A stretch of 64,000 bases of DNA from a candidate division BRC1 bacterium ADurb.Bin183 (lineage in GTDB: Bacteria; Sumerlaeota; Sumerlaeia; MWCT01), in NCBI GenBank assembly GCA_002070185.1, contig MWCT01000012.1, forward strand, positions 1 through 64,000, read 5' to 3'. The notes under the pieces were generated by a model. The model saw only the letters and a program-made list of their open reading frames with translations. It searched no databases and was not told the DNA's origin. The position numbers and the translations under genes were made by a program. Below are positions 9,347-17,469 of this stretch, piece after piece. Each line of letters opens with the position of its first letter. Position 1 is the stretch's first letter.

Positions 9347-11944
9347 TTATGAGGTTACGCGCAAAACTTCTTCCACAGTGGTCAAGCCGTTTTTAATTTT
9401 AATCATACCTTCTTCGCGGAGGGTGTGCATCCCCTTTTTTTTGGCAAGGGCGCTGATAACTGAGACTGCGGGGTCAGTTTCAAGGATTTTTTTCATTTCA
9501 CTATCGGGAATCAGCATTTCAAATATTCCCGTGCGCCCGAAATATCCTGTATTATTGCATGTCTGGCATCCCGTTCCTTTCATAAACACGATATCGGTTT
9601 CATCCAAAAGACCGATGAGTTCCAAATCAGGTTTTGAGGGTTTATAGGGCTTTTTGCAATCAGGGCAATTGAGGCGAATCAGACGCTGGGCTATGATAGC
9701 AAGGAGCACAGGCGCGAAACGTTTCGTGGGAATGCCCAGGTCATTCAATCGGGTGAAAGCAGTCGGCGCGTCAATTGTGTGAAGCGTTGTAAAGACAAGG
9801 TGACCTGTTGTCGCGGCATCAATGCCGATGTCTGCGGTTTCCTTGTCGCGAATTTCTCCCACCATGATAATGTCGGGGTCTTGGCGCAGTATGGAGCGCA
9901 AACCTGTGGCAAATGTAAAATTGGCGGCAACATTCACCTGCTGTTGGCTGATGCCCTCCAATTTATATTCAATAGGGTCTTCAATTGTGACTATGTTCTT
10001 ATCGCCGGTATTAATTGTGTGGAGGGCGACGTATAGGGTTGTGGATTTGCCGCTGCCTGATGGTCCGGTGACAAGGACAAGCCCGTATGGTTTGCGGATG
10101 GTGCGTTCAAAATTTTCAAGGTTTTCGCCATCGAGTCCAAGTTTTGTGGAATCAACAAGGATGGATGTGGGGTCAAGAATGCGAATGGAAACTTTTTCTC
10201 CTTGGGCTGCGGGCGATGTGCTAATGCGCAGATCAAGGTCGCGGCTGTCCACCCACATGCTCATGCGTCCATCCTGCGGGATTCGCTTTTCCGATATATC
10301 CAGATTAGTCATAACCTTGATGGCGGAAACGACGGTGTCTGAAACATCTTTGGGCAGGTTCAGGATTTCATAAAGCACGCCGTCAATGCGCGCGCGAATT
10401 TTCAAGCCTTCCAAATCCGGTTCGATATGCAGATCGCTGGAACGTTTTCGATAGGCTGTGGTTATAATGGCGCGAATCAATTTCGCCATAGCATCCTTTT
10501 CAAGAATATTCATTCCCTCGGCATACGTTCCTCTTTTTTTGGAAGCCGCCTGGACGGTTTTGACAAGGTGGAAGATGTAATCTTCAAGGCTGTAAAGGGG
10601 TGTGATGTTCTCATGGCAATGAGGGCAGATGCGGAAGTCGTAATTGGCATAAATATCAATATTATCAATGGCTTTTTTGCAATAGGGGCATCTGTCGCGC
10701 TTTTTTCCCAGACTTATAAATGTCTTGAATAAAAGGATAATCAAATAGGCGGCAAGCCCAACAAGTCCGGTGTATTTGACGAAGGTTGCCATCCGCGCGG
10801 CAAGGAAATCCGCGCGGCTTCCGCGCCACTCAATAATTATCGCAGGAACAACCCAATAAAATAATATTATCAACAGTCCAAGGATTATAAGCGGCGGAAT
10901 GTTTGATTCTGTTGTCCTTTCCCAAATGAGCGCAAAGGCTGTTTTATATTGTTTATTGGTCATCTCCTTCCAGACTTTTTTCCAGAATGCTTTAAAGGGA
11001 AGCGGCGGTGCGGCTACAGTCTGGGTTGGGGCGGCGGGAGTTTCTGTGCTCTGATTTTGTGTCGGCGGAGAGGGCTTTGGCGTCTCTTCTGTGTTTGCTC
11101 GTTCATTTTTTGCTTCTGCTGTTTGCCTAAGGTATATCTGAAATTTTTGTTTGATATCGGGGTTGGATGCAAGGTCATATCCTTTTCTGAAGGCTTCTTC
11201 GGCGGCTTTATATTTTTTTTGATGTTTGAGATTAAATAGACCGCTTGATTCAAGAATCTGCAAATATCGGGGTTCGTTCTGCGGAGTCATGCTCAAGGCT
11301 TTTTCAAGGTTTGCTTCAATCTGGCTATAAAGGGCGGGGTTATTTTGATTAAAATCGGCAACTGCCTGATTGAAATACGCCTGTGAGAGTTTGTTTTTAA
11401 TATCATCTCCCAGGCTTTGCCAGCGAGGATATTGGCGAATAAATTTTTGAAATGCCGGTTTATTTGCGCCGTTAAAAAGAGATTCATATTGATTAATCGC
11501 CGTCTTAAGCTGCGCCGCATCCTCGGAGGTTTTGTCAGCAAGGGCGAGCGCCTGTCCCAGCGCAGAATCGAGCGTTTGAAATAGCATGCCGCTCCCCTGC
11601 TCATTTGTTTCAAGCGCCTCGATGAGAATTAAAACGGCTTCATGAGGTTTGCCTTGCGACAAAAGCGCGTTTGATTTATCATAAACCTGACGGATATTTG
11701 CCGGGAGTTCTATGCTTTCTGTCTTTTCAATCTTATCAATCTCGGACATCGGGACATTTATTTTAACGAGCGATGGAAACGATAAGATTGTGACTTTTTC
11801 ATCCGTTTGATTTGAGATTTTCCCCTCGATAACGGAGCCGTCTTTTTTGCGAATCAAATCAGCGAATGAAAGGGAGCATGCCGCAAAAACAATGAGGAGA
11901 AGAATAACTTGACTTATTATCCCAAGATTTCTTTGTTTGTTCAT
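9347..11944 (-). CDS. Membrane-anchored GspE/PilB-type ATPase with exported-type N-terminal region
   Basis: The protein has 865 residues. Residues 470-865 form a type II secretion/type IV pilus assembly ATPase: RSSDLHIEP, GPSGSGKST with K633, TIEDPIEY, GEIRDKETADIG (Walker B), TTLHT, and the zinc site C760/C763/C793/C796. In front of it lies an unusual part: a signal-peptide-like segment (1-28, ending FAACSLSFA), a small beta-type domain (29-75), a helical TPR-like region (80-280), a Pro/Thr/Gln linker (285-315), two hydrophobic helices (350-367 and 391-411), and a Zn-ribbon CPYC 419-422/CPHC 440-443. Ordinary PilB and GspE are soluble and have none of these. Two helices after an export signal would leave the ATPase outside, so one segment must behave differently. 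No pilin, PilC or secretin genes are adjacent. Assignment of the ATPase domain is firm; the role of the front part is unknown. Confidence 0.9.
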   Translation of the reverse strand: MNKQRNLGIISQVILLLIVFAACSLSFADLIRKKDGSVIEGKISNQTDEKVTILSFPSLVKINVPMSEIDKIEKTESIELPANIRQVYDKSNALLSQGKPHEAVLILIEALETNEQGSGMLFQTLDSALGQALALADKTSEDAAQLKTAINQYESLFNGANKPAFQKFIRQYPRWQSLGDDIKNKLSQAYFNQAVADFNQNNPALYSQIEANLEKALSMTPQNEPRYLQILESSGLFNLKHQKKYKAAEEAFRKGYDLASNPDIKQKFQIYLRQTAEAKNERANTEETPKPSPPTQNQSTETPAAPTQTVAAPPLPFKAFWKKVWKEMTNKQYKTAFALIWERTTESNIPPLIILGLLIILFYWVVPAIIIEWRGSRADFLAARMATFVKYTGLVGLAAYLIILLFKTFISLGKKRDRCPYCKKAIDNIDIYANYDFRICPHCHENITPLYSLEDYIFHLVKTVQAASKKRGTYAEGMNILEKDAMAKLIRAIITTAYRKRSSDLHIEPDLEGLKIRARIDGVLYEILNLPKDVSDTVVSAIKVMTNLDISEKRIPQDGRMSMWVDSRDLDLRISTSPAAQGEKVSIRILDPTSILVDSTKLGLDGENLENFERTIRKPYGLVLVTGPSGSGKSTTLYVALHTINTGDKNIVTIEDPIEYKLEGISQQQVNVAANFTFATGLRSILRQDPDIIMVGEIRDKETADIGIDAATTGHLVFTTLHTIDAPTAFTRLNDLGIPTKRFAPVLLAIIAQRLIRLNCPDCKKPYKPSKPDLELIGLLDETDIVFMKGTGCQTCNNTGYFGRTGIFEMLIPDSEMKKILETDPAVSVISALAKKKGMHTLREEGMIKIKNGLTTVEEVLRVTS

Positions 11945-12086
11945 AGATTTAGTTCATAAGTTTTTGAATTAATTGTTTTTGTTGAAATGTTGAAGAGTTT
12001 TTTTTTGTTAAGCAAAATTAAAAAATTGTGTAAAGATGCATCCAATCATTTGCAAGGAAAAAACTCCAAATCTGTCAAGAGGGTAT

Positions 12087-13550
12087 ATGTTTAACGAAAT
12101 TCTTGATGAAGCTATGGATGTCCTCGCGGCAAATAAAGCCGCTTATGGCGATGCGCGCATTGTGGAATCCATGAGCGAAGGCATAGCTGTCTCCGGCAAA
12201 AAGCCTGAGGAGATACGCCGTATGGAATCCGCAGGTTTTGGCGTTCGCGCGTTATTTGACGGCGGTTGGGGGTTTGCCTCATGTAAAAACATGGACATCT
12301 CTTCGGTGCGCGCCACGGTTCTTAAAGCGGTTTCCATTGCCCGTTCGAGCGCAAAAGTCAAATCGCCCAAAGAGCGATTTATCCCGTCGGAAAAAATCCA
12401 AGATGAATATATCGCCCCATGTAAAATTAATCCTTTCTCCGTGCCGCTTGAAGATAAATTGTCTCTTTTATATAAGGCGACAGAGGCAATGTTAAAAATC
12501 AAGGGCATTAAAATAGCGCAGGGATTTCTTGAATCTTTCCATACAAAAAAATATTTCGCCTCGACTCAAGGCTCGCGTATCAAACAGGATATCATCGAAT
12601 GCGGCGGCGGGCTAACGGCTTATGCCATCAAGGATGGTCATGTGCAGCAGCGTTCTTATCCAACCTCTTTTCATGGCAATTTTGCCTCTGCGGGATGGGA
12701 ATACGTTCAGGGGCTGGATATCGCCGACCATGCGACAGAAACAGCGGAGGAGGCGGCGGCGCTTTTGAAGGCAAAGGAATGCCCCTGCATGGATGATGCG
12801 ACTATCATCCTTGCGCCGGATCAGCTCGCTCTTCAGATACACGAGTCCATAGGGCATCCAATTGAATTAGACCGAATCCTTGGGCAGGAAGCCAGTTTTG
12901 CAGGCACTTCTTTTTTGAGACCTGAGATGTTGGGATGCTTTTTATACGGTTCTCCTTTTGTGACGGTTGTCGCCGATGCAACAACTCCCAACGGGCTTGG
13001 GACTTTTGGTTATGACGATGAAGGAACGCCCGCCATGCGTTTTCCTATCATAGAGGAAGGCGTCCTCCAACATTTTCTTTCATCATGCTGGACAGCGCCC
13101 ATGCTTCAGGGGTCTCCCCGCTCCAATGGGGCGGCGCGAGCGGATGGCTGGTCTTGCATCCCTCTTATCCGCATGACAAACATCAATCTCGAACCGGGGG
13201 ATTGGGATTATCAAGATTTAATATCAGATACAAAACATGGCTTTCTTTTTCAAACGAATAAATCATGGAGCATTGACGATAAACGAATCAACTTCCAATT
13301 TGGAACTGAGGTTGCGCGAGAAATCAAAAACGGCAAACTGGGCAATCTCTACAAAAACCCAGTTTACACCGGCATTACTCCGCAATTTTGGCGTTCCTGC
13401 GATGCTGTATGCGACGCGAATTACTGGGAGTTAATCGGCATCCTTGATTGCGGCAAAGGCGAGCCGGTGCAAACGATGCATGTTGGACACGGCGCATCGC
13501 CTGCCCGTTTCAGGAATGTCAAAATCGGCTCATCCAGCAGGATTGGATGA
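12087..13550 (+). CDS. tldD: TldD/PmbA-family metalloprotease, TldD type
   Basis: The protein is a 487-residue TldD-like zinc metalloprotease. The metal motif HExxxH is HESIGHPIELDR at residues 252-257, preceded by ILAPDQLALQI. Glycine-rich blocks follow, such as GLGTFGYDDEGTPA and the SPRSNGAARADGW region. TldD with TldE (PmbA) processes microcin and CcdA peptides in E. coli; in most bacteria the substrate is unknown. No tldE partner is next to it. The ATG at 12087 is chosen over an upstream in-frame ATG at 12036 because GAGGG precedes it by 5 bases and because the family begins around this point. It is divergent from the PilB/GspE-like gene and is followed 7 bases later by the O-antigen-ligase-like gene. 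Confidence 0.9.
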   Translation: MFNEILDEAMDVLAANKAAYGDARIVESMSEGIAVSGKKPEEIRRMESAGFGVRALFDGGWGFASCKNMDISSVRATVLKAVSIARSSAKVKSPKERFIPSEKIQDEYIAPCKINPFSVPLEDKLSLLYKATEAMLKIKGIKIAQGFLESFHTKKYFASTQGSRIKQDIIECGGGLTAYAIKDGHVQQRSYPTSFHGNFASAGWEYVQGLDIADHATETAEEAAALLKAKECPCMDDATIILAPDQLALQIHESIGHPIELDRILGQEASFAGTSFLRPEMLGCFLYGSPFVTVVADATTPNGLGTFGYDDEGTPAMRFPIIEEGVLQHFLSSCWTAPMLQGSPRSNGAARADGWSCIPLIRMTNINLEPGDWDYQDLISDTKHGFLFQTNKSWSIDDKRINFQFGTEVAREIKNGKLGNLYKNPVYTGITPQFWRSCDAVCDANYWELIGILDCGKGEPVQTMHVGHGASPARFRNVKIGSSSRIG

Positions 13551-13556
13551 AACTTC

Positions 13557-16394
13557 ATGGCAAATCAATTCACATGCATTCAAAAATATTTGAAAAAATT
13601 ATGTCATTTGTTGATTCTTTCGATTCTTTTTACCGTTCCATCAATATATCCTTTCAAACTTTCTCAGGGTTTGTTGGATAAAATAAATGCATGGGCGGGA
13701 AATCACGGGCGCCTTATTAGGTCGCTTTGGGAGTGGCAGCTTGAGCCTTACTTGTATTTTGGTCTTTCTCCGCTGACGCTCAAATGGTTGATAGCGCAAT
13801 CTTATATTGCGGCGCTTTTGGTTGCCTTCATTTTGCTGAAAGTTTTTTCTTCCGGCGGACGCTCTAATTTTTTTAAAAACATCCCATTTATCCTTTCTTT
13901 TATTCTCATTATTTATTCGGGAATATCTGCGCTTCTAATATCTCCAACAATCCACGTCAGCATCATGGCATTTTACAGTCTTGTCCTATTCGTTGTTTTC
14001 TTTTACATCGTTTCCGATGTTGAAAAATCGCCCTCCTTTATCATCAAAACATTTTCACTGATTTCCTGCGTCAGTTTGATGTTGTCTTTTATTGCCTTGT
14101 TGCAGCATCTGCAATTGTCGGATGGGTTCATGCTCCGCTTTGACCGAGTTCGCAACAGCATGGGTTCATTTATTGGACATAATACGGGGCTTTCCTCGTA
14201 TCTAATGACTTCCTATTTTATTGCAATCGCCGCTTTAAGCTTCATAAGAAACAAGTGGATTCGTTATATTCTTTATCTTCTACTTGTCATGGAAGGTTTT
14301 GTAGTTGTCGCGGCGCAAAGCCGAGCTGTGATTGCAATTTTATTTTTCCTCACTCCCATATATCTTGTTTATCTTCACAAAACGACAGGGTTTAGCATTC
14401 GTATCCAGCGGTTGATAACGGCTGGTTTGATTTTGTGTCTTATTGTGCTTTCCCAGATTATTGCTCGTCCATGGAATCCTTTTTATTTTCGCGACGCCCC
14501 GCTCGTAAACCGTTTGCAAGCGTTCAATCCAGAAAACCTGAAAGGGACTCGTCTTCGGATTCTAACGGCATCTCGGTCTTTGCTTCGAGAATCGCCGTTT
14601 TATGGGCACGGCTTTGCCTCTTTTCAGTATGTGTATCCCAAAGCGCAGGCTGATTATTACACTGAGCATCCCAACACTTTGCTTATCCCAACCGATTTGC
14701 GGAGCCAGCAGGCGCACAATGATTATTTGCAGATTTCCATTGAACTGGGCTTTGGCGGATTGTTGTTGATAATGTTGACGCTTTATCTTTTTTTACGGCG
14801 CGGTCAGCGAGCCGCGGAGGAGGTATCCGCCATCTGGCAAAGGCGTCTGCTATGCGCCATTTTCTTTTCATTAACTGCCTATCTTATGCATTGTTTTGTG
14901 GATTTTCCGCTGCAGATTCCTCCCCTTTCTTTGCTCATTCTTTTTTTATTAGCCGTTTGGACATCTGGCGAGCGGATATGGTTAAATCAAAAGGAGCAAT
15001 CAACCGCGCCGTCTCCCGCTTTATTATTAATGGGTTCCTTTTGGGGAAGAGTGTTTATCATCGTATTGCCTTTATTGTTAATCGCTCTTACTCCATTGGC
15101 AAATATGATAAATTTGAGAGCCTTTCGAAGCGATCTTATCTTTTATAAATCGGATATGTATATTCAAACGTTCCATCAATTCCCATCGCTTCCAACAAAG
15201 GAAAGACTTCTTTTATTAAATAATGCGGTTGCCTTGGCGCATCAGGGAACTCGGCAAGACCCGCTCAATAGCGAGATGCAATTCAAGTTTGGCGAGGCTT
15301 CCTATCTACTCGGAGCGTTCTCATGGGATCTGGCGAAAGAGGCTGAAAAAGTTGCTAATGATAAAGAGTTTGAGTTCTGGAAATATTCGGCGCGGCTAAA
15401 TCTTTTGCGCGCAGTGCGTTCGCTTGAGACCGCCCTCAATGAATTCCGATTCCACTCGGTTTATTATTTAATAGGGGTCTGCGAGGAAATACTTGCCAGA
15501 ATAGAGCCGGAAAAAAATCATCTCAGCCGAGCGCGGGAGAATTATGCAATAGCCGTCCGCTATTCTCCCGCTTATGCGCCCGCTCTAAAAGATTATTCAG
15601 AACTTCTTGTGAGAACCTCTCAAAATCTCTCAGAGCGAGAAAAGGCAAAAGCCACATCCGAAATAATAGCGCTGCGCCGTTTGGTGTTGAAGTATCAACC
15701 GGCTTTCTATCAGAAGTATTTCACGGATAGGGCTTATGATGCTCTGATTCAGGAGGATTATGAGCAGGCGATTCCTCTTATGATTGACCTTGTGCAAGTT
15801 GAGCCTGATAATACAAGCCTCCAGATGCAGCTTATAACGGCATTATGCCTTGCCGGTCAATTTGAATATGCGCAAAAAGTCCTTGATGAAATGTCTCATT
15901 CTCATCCAAAGCACCCCGATTTTTATGAAGCCTATGTTTCGTATCACCTTTTCCGAAAGGATTATGCGGCGGCGCTGCCTTATATTCGCAAACGTCTTGA
16001 ATCGCAGGGAACTAATAATAATATTTTTGAAACTCTGGAAGCCCTTTGCTTGGAAGCCCTTGGGAAAAATGACGAAGCCGCTCCCAAAATCGCAGAGTTG
16101 GAAAAGAAAAGCAAAGAAGACCCGACCTATCTTCAAATGCTGGGTATGATGTATATTGATTATTTTGATAATGAAAAAGAAGGAATCCCCTATCTTGAAC
16201 GCCGCGCCGCCCTCCCCATCGCCACAAACTCAAAGGTGTATTATAAACTGGCTCAACATGAGATAAAACAAGGCAATATCAATCAGGCAAAAATATACTT
16301 GGAGCGCGCCTTACTTAATCCGCCCAAATTTAAAAAGGCGCGAGCGCTTTACAATCAAATATCGCAGGGGAAAGGAATAGAGGCTGATGAATAA
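13557..16394 (+). CDS. O-antigen ligase/Wzy-like membrane protein with C-terminal TPR domain
   Basis: The 945-residue protein has two halves. Residues 1-530 hold about a dozen hydrophobic helices and a large loop typical of the Wzy_C/O-antigen ligase family, with the SRAVIAI segment, the loop motif FYGHGFASFQYVYP and the QAHNDYLQISIELGFGG block just before a late membrane pair. Residues 560-945 are helical TPR-type repeats (AYAPALKDYSEL, DYEQAIPLMIDLVQVEPDN, GNINQAKIYLERAL). Such proteins join or polymerise lipid-linked glycans in the outer leaflet of the inner membrane. The TPR part probably sits in the periplasm and binds partners. The start ATG is 7 bases after tldD; the end overlaps the epimerase gene by 8 bases, so a functional link with the epimerase is likely. 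Confidence 0.85.
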   Translation: MANQFTCIQKYLKKLCHLLILSILFTVPSIYPFKLSQGLLDKINAWAGNHGRLIRSLWEWQLEPYLYFGLSPLTLKWLIAQSYIAALLVAFILLKVFSSGGRSNFFKNIPFILSFILIIYSGISALLISPTIHVSIMAFYSLVLFVVFFYIVSDVEKSPSFIIKTFSLISCVSLMLSFIALLQHLQLSDGFMLRFDRVRNSMGSFIGHNTGLSSYLMTSYFIAIAALSFIRNKWIRYILYLLLVMEGFVVVAAQSRAVIAILFFLTPIYLVYLHKTTGFSIRIQRLITAGLILCLIVLSQIIARPWNPFYFRDAPLVNRLQAFNPENLKGTRLRILTASRSLLRESPFYGHGFASFQYVYPKAQADYYTEHPNTLLIPTDLRSQQAHNDYLQISIELGFGGLLLIMLTLYLFLRRGQRAAEEVSAIWQRRLLCAIFFSLTAYLMHCFVDFPLQIPPLSLLILFLLAVWTSGERIWLNQKEQSTAPSPALLLMGSFWGRVFIIVLPLLLIALTPLANMINLRAFRSDLIFYKSDMYIQTFHQFPSLPTKERLLLLNNAVALAHQGTRQDPLNSEMQFKFGEASYLLGAFSWDLAKEAEKVANDKEFEFWKYSARLNLLRAVRSLETALNEFRFHSVYYLIGVCEEILARIEPEKNHLSRARENYAIAVRYSPAYAPALKDYSELLVRTSQNLSEREKAKATSEIIALRRLVLKYQPAFYQKYFTDRAYDALIQEDYEQAIPLMIDLVQVEPDNTSLQMQLITALCLAGQFEYAQKVLDEMSHSHPKHPDFYEAYVSYHLFRKDYAAALPYIRKRLESQGTNNNIFETLEALCLEALGKNDEAAPKIAELEKKSKEDPTYLQMLGMMYIDYFDNEKEGIPYLERRAALPIATNSKVYYKLAQHEIKQGNINQAKIYLERALLNPPKFKKARALYNQISQGKGIEADE

Positions 16395-17406
16395 TTGTTT
16401 AATCACCGGCGGCGCCGGATTTATTGGAACAAATCTCGCCCAGCGGCTTATTCGCAGCGGGAAAAAAGTGCGCATCCTTGATAATCTTTCCCGCGCCGGT
16501 GTTGATAAAAATCTTATCTGGTTGCAAAAAAACTTTGCGGGTCAGTTTGAGTTTATCAAAGAGGATGTTCGAAATTTTGGCGCCCTTCATGACGCAGTGC
16601 GCGGCGTGGACACAATATTTCATTTTGCGTCGCAGGTTGCCGTAACAACGTCCGTTGCCGACCCGCGAACGGATTTTGAGATAAACGCCGGCGGCGCTTT
16701 TAATATCCTTGAGGCGGCGCGTCTTTCCGGCAATTCCCCTGCTATTTTATTCACCTCGACCAACAAGGTTTACGGCAAAATGGAGGATATGGAAGTTGTA
16801 GAAAAAAACGGACGTTATGAATTGGCTAAACTGCCGCAAGGGGTTGATGAGTCGCAACCTCTTGATTTTTATTCGCCATACGGATGTTCGAAGGGAACCG
16901 GGGATCAATATATGCGCGATTATGCTCGGATTTATGGAATGAAAACGGTTGTTTTCCGAATGTCCTGCATATATGGTTATCATCAATTCGGCAACGAGGA
17001 TCAGGGCTGGGTTGCTCATTTTATTTTATCCGCGCTTTTCGGTCATCCCTTAAAAATTTATGGCGACGGCAAACAGGTTCGGGATATTTTATTTGTGGAT
17101 GATTTGACGGAGGCGTTTTGCCGCGCCGCAGAAAACCTTGACCAAACGGCGGGGCAGGTTTTTAATATCGGCGGCGGGACGCAAAATAGCATCAGTCTTT
17201 TGGAACTGATTTCAATCCTTGAAGAAATATCCGGGCAAAAGATTCCTGTCGAATACTTTGATTGGCGCCCCGGCGACCAAAAGGTCTATGTTAGCAATAT
17301 CGCCCGAGCAAAAAGAATTTTTCACTGGCAGCCGCGCATCTCCCGCGAGGAAGGCATCCGACGTTTATACGATTGGGCGCAAAAAAATCAAAATATGTTT
17401 AAATAA
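16387..17406 (+). CDS. NAD-dependent sugar epimerase (CDP-paratose 2-epimerase-like SDR)
   Basis: The protein has 339 residues and is an extended short-chain dehydrogenase. It begins with the nucleotide-binding GGAGFIGTN. A conserved FTSTNKVYG block sits at the middle, and the catalytic YxxxK is YGCSK, with SPYGCSKGTGDQYMRDYAR around it. The STNKVYG wording and the IYGYHQFGNEDQGWVAHF block are characteristic of CDP-paratose/CDP-tyvelose 2-epimerases (RfbE/Tyv), though UDP-glucose 4-epimerase relatives cannot be excluded. It would make a nucleotide sugar for a surface polysaccharide, which agrees with the O-antigen-ligase-like gene it overlaps by 8 bases. A strong hairpin terminator follows within 15 bases. 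Confidence 0.88.
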   Translation: MNNCLITGGAGFIGTNLAQRLIRSGKKVRILDNLSRAGVDKNLIWLQKNFAGQFEFIKEDVRNFGALHDAVRGVDTIFHFASQVAVTTSVADPRTDFEINAGGAFNILEAARLSGNSPAILFTSTNKVYGKMEDMEVVEKNGRYELAKLPQGVDESQPLDFYSPYGCSKGTGDQYMRDYARIYGMKTVVFRMSCIYGYHQFGNEDQGWVAHFILSALFGHPLKIYGDGKQVRDILFVDDLTEAFCRAAENLDQTAGQVFNIGGGTQNSISLLELISILEEISGQKIPVEYFDWRPGDQKVYVSNIARAKRIFHWQPRISREEGIRRLYDWAQKNQNMFK

Positions 17407-17419
17407 AATCTCTTAAAAA

Positions 17420-17453
17420 AAACCGCCGGTTGCGATGAATTAACCGGCGGTTT
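17420..17453. terminator. Bidirectional rho-independent terminator
   Basis: A perfect 12-bp stem (AAACCGCCGGTT at 17420-17431 pairing with AACCGGCGGTTT at 17442-17453) closes a 10-base loop. It sits between the convergent epimerase and the 1609-residue secreted protein gene. The run of A residues on the left gives a long U tract for minus-strand transcripts. The right-hand T tract is shorter, so the plus-strand action may be weaker. Confidence 0.9.
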
Positions 17454-17469
17454 ATTAAACGCCCTTCTT

